Origin: an uncultured Phocaeicola sp.
Lineage (GTDB): Bacteria; Bacteroidota; Bacteroidia; Bacteroidales; Bacteroidaceae
NCBI GenBank assembly: GCA_948579315.1
Contig: CAPAOL010000058.1
Span: forward strand, 1-16,083
Direction: 5' to 3'
DNA length: 16,083 bases
The position numbers and the translations under genes are program-made. Position 1 is the first letter of the stretch. Each line of letters begins with the position of its first letter. Below, one piece after another: positions 6,137 through 13,505 of this stretch. The notes under the pieces were generated by a model. The model was given only the letters and a program-made list of their open reading frames with translations. It made no database searches and was not told the origin of the DNA.

Positions 6137-6595
6137 TTACTCCTTGTTGATGATGCCTTGTATCTCTTGCAGGGTCAGATTTCCTGTGATGGCGATGATG
6201 GTAAATTCATTTTTTTCCTGACTCATCAATACAAATTCCTTTTCTTTGTTTTTGTTCCGTTTCAGATAAATGATGGTCTTTTCGCCTTCATCGTTTATGC
6301 GCATCAGTTCCTCGTAGCCGTTCTTGGGACTGATGAAAGCTGTCTCTTTTTTCAGCTTGGCGATAATGTCGGGTTTTTCACAACTTAGAATCTGGATGTT
6401 ATCCAGTTTGGAGGCTACTTCGCCTATATTTACCCCTTCCGTTTTCATGTCGGGCATCAGGCTGAGCATGGCTTTTGAGATATAGACAGAGGTTACCCCG
6501 TCCATATCAGCGAACTTGTCGAAAAAACTGTCCTGTGCGTAGGTGAACAGTGAGCACAGAGAGAGCAATAAGGTAATGATATATGTACGTTTCAT
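6137..6595 (-). CDS. DUF4252-family exported protein (second copy)
   Basis: A 152-residue exported protein. Residues 1-20 are a signal peptide (MKRTYIITLLLSLCSLFTYA, cleavage before Gln21). The mature part matches the DUF4252 family of Bacteroidetes, whose function is unknown. It shares with the first gene of this operon the block GYEELMRINDEGEK (93-106) and an isolated Cys in a similar place (Cys72), so the two are paralogs. The ATG overlaps the upstream stop codon in ATGA (6592-6595), indicating translational coupling to the putative anti-sigma gene. It is the last gene of the sigma-factor operon. Being exported, it could be the sensed component or an output of the sigma factor; this is inference. 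Confidence 0.88.
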   Translation of the reverse strand: MKRTYIITLLLSLCSLFTYAQDSFFDKFADMDGVTSVYISKAMLSLMPDMKTEGVNIGEVASKLDNIQILSCEKPDIIAKLKKETAFISPKNGYEELMRINDEGEKTIIYLKRNKNKEKEFVLMSQEKNEFTIIAITGNLTLQEIQGIINKE

Positions 6596-7122
6596 TGTTT
6601 TATGTTATTTAATCGGTTTAATTGTTCGTTTACGTTCTCTTGAATTTTTCCGGTGGCTTCCTGCACCGATTCCACTTTTTCTATTCCTTTATTCAGGCTG
6701 CTGGAAAGCATGATAAGTGCCTTCTGGGCCTGTACGTATGCTTCTTCGGGGGTGGCGCAGGTATCTTGCGGTGCCGGATAGGGCTTGTATAGGTACAGTC
6801 CTACGGAGAGCAGGATGAGCAGGCTGGCGGCTATGCTCCCTATCCATTGCAAGCGGAGGACCCGTGTATGTTTTTTTATTTTCAGCGTGCGTCTTTCGCC
6901 TGTGTCCCATTGGTCTATCTTGCGGCTCAGCCTGCTTTCCAGTCCTTCCGGTATTTCGGGAGCGGGCTGTGCTGCCAGTTGCATGAAGATTTCCTTCTCG
7001 GCAAGTAAATGAGCCGGAACGTCCTCTTCGGTAAAAAAGCGTTTCAGTTCCTTTTCTTCGGTTTCGCTGGTTTCTCCATCGTAATACCGGGTCAATAGTC
7101 TTTCTATTTCATTTACTTTCAT
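6592..7122 (-). CDS. Putative anti-sigma factor, single-pass membrane protein
   Basis: A 176-residue protein with a cytoplasmic N-terminal part (1-90) that includes IERLLTRYYDGETSETEEKELKRFF, a pattern often seen at the start of Bacteroidetes anti-sigma-like proteins. One transmembrane segment follows (about 93-113, IGSIAASLLILLSVGLYLY), then a periplasmic tail (114-176) predicted to be helical and coiled (Gln, Asn, Glu and Lys rich). It overlaps the ECF sigma gene by 14 bases, the usual position for a cognate anti-sigma factor. The zinc-binding HxxxCxxC motif of ZAS-type anti-sigmas is absent; Cys122 is the only Cys. There is no FecR domain either. The role therefore rests on position and topology, not on a recognised domain. 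Confidence 0.7.
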   Translation of the reverse strand: MKVNEIERLLTRYYDGETSETEEKELKRFFTEEDVPAHLLAEKEIFMQLAAQPAPEIPEGLESRLSRKIDQWDTGERRTLKIKKHTRVLRLQWIGSIAASLLILLSVGLYLYKPYPAPQDTCATPEEAYVQAQKALIMLSSSLNKGIEKVESVQEATGKIQENVNEQLNRLNNIKQ

Positions 7123-7621
7123 AGTTCATTATTGCATTATATTGTTCACGTATCTTTTTGCGGGCGCGGCTCAGCAACACACGTATGTTGATGGCATTCA
7201 GTCCTGTGGCTTGCTCTATCTCCTCAAAGGAGCAGTCATTGACATCACGGAGCAGAATCACCCGCTTTTGTTGCTCTGGCAGTCTGCCGATGAGCCGGCG
7301 TACCTGGTTCACCTCATCCCGTTGTTCCACTTCCCGCGCTATGTTGGTGTCCGTAGGGAGGTTCAGCTCTTCGGGTGCATGTCCGTCTTCATCGGGCCGG
7401 CTCCTGCGGAGGGCGTCGTAGCACAGGTTCTTGACAAGGGTGACGCAGTAGGCTTCGGTGTTCAGCACGCCCGCCAGCTCATCGCGCTTGTTCCACAATT
7501 TCAGATACGCCTCCTGCACCATATCTTCCGCCTCCTGAGGGTTTTCTGTCAGCCGGAAGGCTGTCCGGTAGAGTTTGCGGTGGTAAGGCAGGAATTGTTG
7601 TTTAAACTCAGCGGCGTCCAT
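7109..7621 (-). CDS. ECF-family RNA polymerase sigma factor
   Basis: A 170-residue sigma-70 family protein of ECF size, with only regions 2 and 4. Region 2 (about 11-77) contains the core-binding segment EAEDMVQEAYLKLW (30-43) and the -10 recognition and melting part ending VKNLCYDALRR. Region 4 (about 107-160) has LPEQQKRVILLRDVNDCSFEEI and a helix-turn-helix, EQATGLNAINIRVLLSRARKKI, for -35 recognition. The ATG overlaps the stop of the upstream DUF4252 gene by 14 bases, and the gene's own stop overlaps the putative anti-sigma start by 14 bases. Its likely target promoter is the TGTAAC-N17-CGTC element upstream of this same operon, which would make it autoregulated; this is inferred. Confidence 0.95.
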   Translation of the reverse strand: MDAAEFKQQFLPYHRKLYRTAFRLTENPQEAEDMVQEAYLKLWNKRDELAGVLNTEAYCVTLVKNLCYDALRRSRPDEDGHAPEELNLPTDTNIAREVEQRDEVNQVRRLIGRLPEQQKRVILLRDVNDCSFEEIEQATGLNAINIRVLLSRARKKIREQYNAIMNYESK

Positions 7622-8093
7622 GCTTCTTCTTTGTTTCCTGATTTACTAATTTGTCTATATCTTCCTTTGTGAATTTTCCGTTTATCTGTACCAGTGTACA
7701 ATCCTCTTTTCCCGTGCATACGAATAGCAGTTCGCGGATAGTTTCCTTTTTGGTTTTCATCAGCACGCGGACTTTCTCGCCTTCATCGTTTACACGCATC
7801 AGCTCATCGTATCCCTTCAGGCTCAGCCTGTTCACTTTTTTACTGAACCGTTCTTTTACGCTTGCCGTACAAGATTCCAGGTCCAGTACTTTTATTGACT
7901 TTATTTTTCTTATTATCTCAGCGTCTTCATCGTGTCCGGCGAACATTTTTCCAAGAGACATCATGAAAGAAGATACTTTGACACAATCGGCATTTTTTTC
8001 GCTGCCGAATTCATTGAAAAGACCGTTGATGCTTTGGGCGTAGCCCAGATGGCAGACGAAGACTAGCAATAGAGTAAATACAAACTTTTTCAT
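7608..8093 (-). CDS. DUF4252-family exported protein (first copy)
   Basis: First gene of the sigma-factor operon, 161 residues. Residues 1-20 form a clear signal peptide (MKKFVFTLLLVFVCHLGYAQ, probable cleavage after Ala19). The mature part shows the DUF4252 block GYDELMRVNDEGEK (94-107), also found in the last gene of the operon, then a basic, strand-rich segment and a Lys/Arg-rich end. The open frame continues upstream to 8270, but the start at 8093 is chosen because it begins exactly with the signal peptide, and the upstream sequence holds the promoter and operator. Function unknown; likely periplasmic or envelope-associated. Its last 14 bases overlap the sigma-factor start. Confidence 0.9.
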   Translation of the reverse strand: MKKFVFTLLLVFVCHLGYAQSINGLFNEFGSEKNADCVKVSSFMMSLGKMFAGHDEDAEIIRKIKSIKVLDLESCTASVKERFSKKVNRLSLKGYDELMRVNDEGEKVRVLMKTKKETIRELLFVCTGKEDCTLVQINGKFTKEDIDKLVNQETKKKHGRR

Positions 8094-8130
8094 GGTTTTA
8101 TTTTGTTTTTGTTCATAACTGAATTTGTTT

Positions 8131-8146
8131 TTGAAAGCGCTTTCAA
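8131..8146. promoter_or_regulatory. Perfect 16-bp palindrome, LacI/CcpA-like operator
   Basis: TTGAAAGCGCTTTCAA is self-complementary over all 16 bases. Its core fits the cre/LacI-family consensus TGWAANCGNTNWCA with the central CG. It begins about where transcription from the ECF-type promoter at 8154-8180 should start, in the 5' leader of the DUF4252/sigma operon. A repressor bound here would block initiation. The binding protein is not in this window. Confidence 0.55.
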
Positions 8147-8153
8147 TCAGATA

Positions 8154-8180
8154 GACGGGGGAAGCGGGAAAGTTGTTACA
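8154..8180 (-). promoter_or_regulatory. ECF-type promoter of the DUF4252/sigma operon
   Basis: On the minus strand TGTAAC (8180-8175) is followed after exactly 17 bases by CGTC (8157-8154). This is close to Bacillus SigX-type promoters (TGTAAC-N17-CGAC) and to ECF promoters in general (AAC in the -35, CGT in the -10). An eight-base A tract lies about 12 bases upstream, like an UP element. The leader would be about 54 bases, ending at the ATG at 8093. No TAnnTTTG housekeeping element is seen nearer the gene. Confidence 0.5.
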
Positions 8181-8271
8181 AAGAGGAACCGTTTTTTTTA
8201 TGTTATTAATGCGGGGAGGAGGTATTTTTCTCCTCATGGTATGGGGCTGTCTGTCACAATAATAAATCAAA

Positions 8272-8303
8272 TGCCCTGACCCTTGTTGGCAGGTGTCAGG
8301 GCA
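8272..8303 (-). terminator. Terminator after the res gene
   Basis: TGCCCTGAC (8272-8280) and GTCAGGGCA (8295-8303) form a perfect 9-bp stem, extendable by CCT/AGG after a bulged base. On the minus strand it lies 21 bases past the res stop and is followed by T-rich sequence (TTTGATTTATTATT). It separates the restriction system from the sigma operon. A second weak hairpin (GAGGAG/CTCCTC, 8216-8221 and 8230-8235) lies just beyond. Confidence 0.7.
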
Positions 8304-8323
8304 TATACCGTATCTCTGTTCGT

Positions 8324-11293
8324 TTATATAGGGTTCGAAGCGTCTTCTTCTAATAACTCGCTGATAATGTTTGCCATTTTCTTGTTCTGCAATTGGCGGC
8401 AGAATTTTACTTCATATCCATCAATCTTTAACTGTTGGAAGAACCGCTCTGCATTATTTATCTTCGCGTCTTCGACTGTTCTCTTGGCTTCATCATTTGG
8501 TATATCTTTAGTTTCAATAACAATGTTCAGCTCTTTTTTGCCATCGGCACGTTGCACCACATAGATGAAGTCGGGGCTGTAAAGGTCGTTGGTAATGTTG
8601 GGAATACAGATACTCTTTTGTGGAATTTTGCCATACACTATTACATGGTCGACTTCATTCATGATATTCTCCTTTTCCAGTGGTGAGTCGTATACCACTT
8701 TGTCATACAGATACTTTTTTGAAGGTTCTGCGTTTAGTACATTTTTGCCTATCGTCCACTGCAACACCTCTTCCTTCAGCGAACCGTCGGCATAGGTAAA
8801 GGCTGTTGATTTTGACGAATAGTTTGCCTGACGATATTTCACCAGGTTTTGCAAGTTCTTTATCTTCCATCCGTTGAACTTGGCGATAAATGCGCTCAGT
8901 GATGATTCATTGATATATCCATCCATCGGGTGCGTTCTGGCATATTCACAAATGGCGGAATGCAGCATAGTCATCGGTATGCTTGTCTGTCGGCATGCAT
9001 GCTTCAGGAACTCGTTATAGTGCATCTCTTTACCTGCCAGAATGTATTGCTGGCCAGCCTGCTGCATCGTCACAACTTGACCATCGGCCGTTGTCACTTG
9101 CTGGCGCAGGCTTTGTATGGATTGGTGTATAAAAACATCATTTATTAAAATACCGGGTAATGCTGCTCTAATCTGCTGGTCAATGTCGTTTTGGTAAAAT
9201 ACAATGTATTTACGGTTGAGTTGCGCCCACAGTTCTTTTAGTTCTTCATAGCGGGCTTTGCGTATTTTCACCACATCCTTTGTACCTTTGTTGCGGTCTT
9301 TTACCTTACCTGTAACATTGTTAAACTCAGGATATTCGGTAAACAAGTCCATCACCTTTGTTGGGTCAAGTGTGCGATCCAAGTCAAGAACATATTTTTT
9401 CTGATACAATTCCATGAACAGATCCATTTCTCCCGTTCCACGCAGTGCTGCAACTCTTCGCATATCTTCAAGGGATATGTGTGTGATACTACCCGTCTGT
9501 ATATCCTCATTTATCTCCATCACCAAACGGTCTGCAAAGTCGCGTTCAGTAAAGTCTACGATGTAGTTCAGGTAGAACGATTCGTCTTTTACCCGGTTGC
9601 CATATTCATCCACAGGCAGGCGCAATCCTCGTCCCACTTCCTGTAGTTTGCTGTTTTCGCTGCCACTGCTGCGCAATTTGGCTATTGTAAATACATTCGG
9701 GTTATCCCAGCCTTCTTTTAATGTCCACTTCGAGAAGAGGAAACGGCGTGTATTGGGTTGTCCTTTCTTGTTTACGAACGACAACAGTTCAGTTTTGTTG
9801 TGCAATATGTCATCCACTTCCTTCTTCACTGCATCGTCCGGGTCACTGTTGTCTTGTGCGAAGTAGCCGGCCCTGCAAGCGGCAAGATCATTGAGGCTTG
9901 CACGCAAGTATGTTGCATATCCGGGCGAATTTTCTTTTTGAAGTTCTGTTTTCAATTGTGCTTCAAGCAGCCTGTCGAACAAATCTCTCAGCCAGGCATT
10001 GTTGCCCTCATCATCTCCGCGGAAAGAGAGTATGTCGTCTATAAAGAATAAAGCCAGTGTCTTAATTCTGCCTTTTTCTCTATGGAAATTGTCACGTTCT
10101 GTTTCAAAATGACGTTGTATGGCAAGGCGGAGCATGCTTTCCTGATAGGACGATGTGTATATGTCCACATCAAACTCGTCTTTTTTGTGCTTCTCCATGC
10201 CGTTGCTGAGTATAACCAAATCTTTTGTGATACCTGTAATGGTGAGCCCCGTGAGTTCGGGACTTAGGATTGACAACGAATCTCCGACACTCAATACATG
10301 ACTGGCCTTGGAGGTTTGAGTGATATGTTGGAAAGTCGCTTTTTTGTCATTGATATCCAATATCTTTACCTTCTCGTTGATGGTTGAAGTGGGTTCAAAG
10401 TGCTCTTTCATTACCCCTTTGATGAGTCCCGAAGAGAATGAACGTTGTGCATTAAGGTCATAGAGCAGATGCTCATAATCGCGTACTGTTGTTTTCTTTT
10501 TCCCTTTGCCTATGGTAGTCATCGGGAAGGTTGCACCAAAGCGGATGATGCATTGCGGAGTCAGTTCGCTGATGATGGCTTTATATGCCTTCTGGTCACG
10601 CGAGAAAGTGTGAGGCTCGTCAATGATTACGAATGGACGTGTGGAACGCAGTGCGTCAAACGGCCGGTCGTATCCTTCGATAGTCACATCATAGTCATTG
10701 CGTGTGAGCATCTTGCCGGTAGTGAGCAAAGCACTGTTCACTATCAGCACATATATCTTGTTTCTGTTCAGTCTTGATCCTTCCACGAAGGCACGCACTG
10801 CGGTAGGAAAATATTTCCTGCCTTTCTTCTGTTTTTTCACAGCTTCCAGCACACCCACGTTTATCTCCGCATCATAGCCCAACGTGTTTTTAAAATGTGC
10901 TTTGACATACGTTTCGTTCAGAAAAGTGCTTGTGCCGGCTTTGATGGCAATGCTTGGAACGGCAATGATGAACTTGTTTATGCCATAACGTTTGTGCAGT
11001 TCAAAGATGGTGTGTGTATATACGTATGTCTTGCCTGTGCCTGTTTCCATCTTGATGTCCAGACACAAGGTGTTGCCCACCGGCTGCTCGTTTCTGTATT
11101 TTTCCGCCACATTCTGCCGCTCCCTTTGCTGTATGCGGTATATATTTCCAATAAAACGGTTTGAACGAAGGTCTATAACAGGGTTTGAGTAATGTGCCAC
11201 CTGTTGATTTATCTCCACCTGCTTGAACACCTCGCTGATGGCTTCTACCGCATACTCCTGGTGCGGCAATCCGCTTTCTAATTTCAGTTCCAT
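8324..11293 (-). CDS. Type III restriction enzyme, Res subunit (helicase-nuclease)
   Basis: The 989-residue restriction subunit of a Type III R-M system, which with Mod forms the ATP-dependent endonuclease that cuts unmodified DNA. The SF2 translocase motifs are all visible: motif I METGTGKT (82-89, Lys88), motif II DEPH (225-228), motif III-like GAT (253-255), motif V EGWDNP (527-532) and motif VI QEVGRGLRLP (551-560; Arg555, Arg558). The C-terminal PD-(D/E)xK nuclease has Pro907-Asp908 and Glu927-Thr-Lys929. Length is normal (about 970-1000). No frameshift or internal stop is seen, so it should be active. The ATG is 15 bases after the mod stop, so the two are co-transcribed. DNA target not predictable. 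Confidence 0.96.
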   Translation of the reverse strand: MELKLESGLPHQEYAVEAISEVFKQVEINQQVAHYSNPVIDLRSNRFIGNIYRIQQRERQNVAEKYRNEQPVGNTLCLDIKMETGTGKTYVYTHTIFELHKRYGINKFIIAVPSIAIKAGTSTFLNETYVKAHFKNTLGYDAEINVGVLEAVKKQKKGRKYFPTAVRAFVEGSRLNRNKIYVLIVNSALLTTGKMLTRNDYDVTIEGYDRPFDALRSTRPFVIIDEPHTFSRDQKAYKAIISELTPQCIIRFGATFPMTTIGKGKKKTTVRDYEHLLYDLNAQRSFSSGLIKGVMKEHFEPTSTINEKVKILDINDKKATFQHITQTSKASHVLSVGDSLSILSPELTGLTITGITKDLVILSNGMEKHKKDEFDVDIYTSSYQESMLRLAIQRHFETERDNFHREKGRIKTLALFFIDDILSFRGDDEGNNAWLRDLFDRLLEAQLKTELQKENSPGYATYLRASLNDLAACRAGYFAQDNSDPDDAVKKEVDDILHNKTELLSFVNKKGQPNTRRFLFSKWTLKEGWDNPNVFTIAKLRSSGSENSKLQEVGRGLRLPVDEYGNRVKDESFYLNYIVDFTERDFADRLVMEINEDIQTGSITHISLEDMRRVAALRGTGEMDLFMELYQKKYVLDLDRTLDPTKVMDLFTEYPEFNNVTGKVKDRNKGTKDVVKIRKARYEELKELWAQLNRKYIVFYQNDIDQQIRAALPGILINDVFIHQSIQSLRQQVTTADGQVVTMQQAGQQYILAGKEMHYNEFLKHACRQTSIPMTMLHSAICEYARTHPMDGYINESSLSAFIAKFNGWKIKNLQNLVKYRQANYSSKSTAFTYADGSLKEEVLQWTIGKNVLNAEPSKKYLYDKVVYDSPLEKENIMNEVDHVIVYGKIPQKSICIPNITNDLYSPDFIYVVQRADGKKELNIVIETKDIPNDEAKRTVEDAKINNAERFFQQLKIDGYEVKFCRQLQNKKMANIISELLEEDASNPI

Positions 11294-11308
11294 AATTTGC
11301 AGGTGGTT

Positions 11309-13219
11309 TTAGTAGCGAATATCTATATTTATGCGGCTGCGGTCGGTGATGGCACCCAAATTTTTCTTTATGGCGTCCGTCTGGCCGAAGTTAAAACTAT
11401 AACCGAAGATAACGACGGTATCGGCTGTGAACGAATGGTCTTTGTTGTATTTATCAACCAGCTCTGTCAAATCATCTCCCAGTATATCAAACCCTTGGTC
11501 TATCATATAGAGATGTTTGCCGCAGAGCCAAGCTGTATAGTTGCCAAACTTTACCGGTTCTATTTTCGGTGTCAGTCCGTAACCGTCGCGCACGGCGTAT
11601 GTGGCAAGAACCGTTTCTTTACCGAAAGCTTTCACTAAATCATTGCCAAAAGCATCAGTCGGAACAAACTTTTCCATGCGGTCAAGCGTGTTTTCGTCCG
11701 GCTCCTGGAGTGTGTAGTGCTTGAAGCCATAATCTATATCGGCATGGTTTTCCGACTTTATCTTGGCTGCTGCACGGCGGATACGCTCTTGGCCGATTTG
11801 GTCGATAGTCTTATACTTCTCTTTGTATGCCTCTGTGTTTGGTTTTATTTTTTCGGGCAATTGTACAAGGATGTACTGTAAGTTATAACCATCTTCCACA
11901 CTGTTTAGTTCCATTACGGCTTGTGCGGTGGTGCCCGAGCCGGAGAAAAAGTCGAGTATGATGATCGGTTCATCTTTGTCCTTTTCTACAGCTCCATCTA
12001 TAAGGTGTTTTATGAGACTTACAGGTTTTGGAAAACTGAAAATCTTGGCATTGAAAAGCTCGTCTAAATCCTTTGTTCCGTCTTGGCTCATGCCGATATG
12101 GGATGGAAGATGAGTGCTGACGGCATATTGTCCGAAGCGGTCACCAGCCTTTTGCATATCATTGTCTTTCCAATAGCGGAGCACGGGCTTATCTATTTTT
12201 AGGAAATCGTAATCACCGGGGAATACGATTCTTTTTTGTGCATAATAAGAATCAAATGTGTCCTGTGTAATGCACCAAGTACGTTTCGGGTTTGCTGGAT
12301 ATTCTTTACCGTTTTGAGGGTTCCTTATTGTGAAAAAACTGTTGGGGCGTTCCGATGCAGTAGTCTGCTTTGTCAAATCATGCACTCTCCAAGGTTGTCC
12401 GGGAAAATCTTCTGTTTCGTAATATTTTCTTCCCTTTCCATCGATACCAGCCAAAAAAGAATCTGTTCTGGCGTATGATACTATCCATTCGTAATCTTTT
12501 GATACTCCGAATGGAACATCTGACTTTGCCGTTCTTTTCCGCCATGGGAATAGAGCCACAAAATTTTCCTCTCCAAACACATGGTCGCACAGCAACTTCA
12601 AGTTAGCCTGCTCATTATCGTCGATAGAGATAAAAATCACTCCATCGTCAGAGAGCAAGTCTTTAGCGTATTGCAGACGGGGCATCATGAAGGTAAGCCA
12701 TGCTGAGTGCGAAGCAGCACCACGGGTTGTCATTGCAAGAATACGGTTTGCTTGTTCCTCACCGATGCTCAATTTCTCTTGCAATTCTTCCACTGTAAAG
12801 TTGAATTTGTCATTATATACAAATCCGTCAGTACCTGTATTATAGGGTGGATCTATATAAATGCATTTCACTCTACCGGCATACGACTTTACCAGATGCT
12901 TCAGCGCGTCAAGATTGTCGCCGCTGATATACACATTCTGACTATTTATATTCTCCGGCTTGCTGTTATGTTCCAGATCGGGCACTAATACGGTAGTCGT
13001 ATCCATCGAGGCCAACAGACTGGCATAGTTCTTGCCAAGAAAGTTAAAGCCGCTACCTTCCTTTATAAGGTCTACTTTGTCAGTTAGTAGCTCACGAAAA
13101 GCAGCTATATCAAATTTGCCTTCTGCATTGAAACATTGCGGAAAGTCCCGGTGTAGCAATCCTAACGTTCTGTCAGTAGGTTGCGCTTCTTCATTTTGAT
13201 TTATAATATCTCGTATCAT
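11309..13219 (-). CDS. Type III DNA methyltransferase, Mod subunit
   Basis: The 636-residue modification subunit of the Type III system. It methylates adenine N6 in the recognition site and gives the complex its sequence specificity. Motif order is that of a beta-class methyltransferase: catalytic motif IV DPPY (123-126, in CIYIDPPYNTGTDGF) comes first, then the variable target-recognition region (about 215-395), then the AdoMet-binding motif I DFFSGSGTT (423-431). The N-terminal 90 residues and C-terminal 150 residues are the parts expected to hold dimer and Res contacts. Length is typical. No homopolymer or short tandem repeat that would make it phase-variable was seen in the frame. It is the first gene of the two-gene unit. 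Confidence 0.96.
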   Translation of the reverse strand: MIRDIINQNEEAQPTDRTLGLLHRDFPQCFNAEGKFDIAAFRELLTDKVDLIKEGSGFNFLGKNYASLLASMDTTTVLVPDLEHNSKPENINSQNVYISGDNLDALKHLVKSYAGRVKCIYIDPPYNTGTDGFVYNDKFNFTVEELQEKLSIGEEQANRILAMTTRGAASHSAWLTFMMPRLQYAKDLLSDDGVIFISIDDNEQANLKLLCDHVFGEENFVALFPWRKRTAKSDVPFGVSKDYEWIVSYARTDSFLAGIDGKGRKYYETEDFPGQPWRVHDLTKQTTASERPNSFFTIRNPQNGKEYPANPKRTWCITQDTFDSYYAQKRIVFPGDYDFLKIDKPVLRYWKDNDMQKAGDRFGQYAVSTHLPSHIGMSQDGTKDLDELFNAKIFSFPKPVSLIKHLIDGAVEKDKDEPIIILDFFSGSGTTAQAVMELNSVEDGYNLQYILVQLPEKIKPNTEAYKEKYKTIDQIGQERIRRAAAKIKSENHADIDYGFKHYTLQEPDENTLDRMEKFVPTDAFGNDLVKAFGKETVLATYAVRDGYGLTPKIEPVKFGNYTAWLCGKHLYMIDQGFDILGDDLTELVDKYNKDHSFTADTVVIFGYSFNFGQTDAIKKNLGAITDRSRINIDIRY

Positions 13220-13505
13220 AATTTTTATCTTTTCTCTGTTCGGATTTTAGCGATTTGATAATTGAATGCTTGGTGTCAGATAGAATCTTATATTTGTTTG
13301 ATGTTTAATGTTTGTTCTTTTAATGATGTCTTAGTTGCTGGTTCTTCTTAAGAACAATTCGACATTTTATTATGAAAAATAATCCTAAAATCCAATTACA
13401 AAAGTAGTGATAAGTTTGAGATAATGAAAAGACGTTCAGGTAAAAATATGAATTTAGTTCGAATAAGGTTAGTCAGGCAATGCCTCAGCTTGGGAGCTAA
13501 GTGCT
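13220..13505. other. AT-rich leader region between the R-M genes and the SDR gene
   Basis: This 286-base region has no gene. It carries the -7 element for mod (13398-13406, minus) and, on the plus strand, an exact TATATTTGT (13289-13297) with no gene to serve. A small hairpin, GTTCTT-CTT-AAGAAC (13341-13355), lies in the mod leader. Near the SDR end, CTCAGCT and AGCTAAG (13484-13490, 13495-13501) can form a 7-bp hairpin, without a T-tract on the minus strand. Confidence 0.55.
13398..13406 (-). promoter_or_regulatory. Bacteroides-type -7 element for mod-res
   Basis: On the minus strand TACTTTTGT matches TAnnTTTG(Y) exactly. The -33 position 20 bases upstream has only TTTTC. The leader to the ATG at 13219 would be about 175 bases, longer than usual for this window. 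Confidence 0.5.

Noticed and set aside
8094..8270. 59-residue N-terminal extension of the first DUF4252 protein
   Set aside because: It would bury the signal peptide, and it covers the putative promoter and operator. The start at 8093 begins exactly at the signal peptide.
11309..13219. Phase-variable mod gene
   Set aside because: Many Type III mod genes switch by simple repeats, but no long homopolymer or short tandem repeat was found in the frame.
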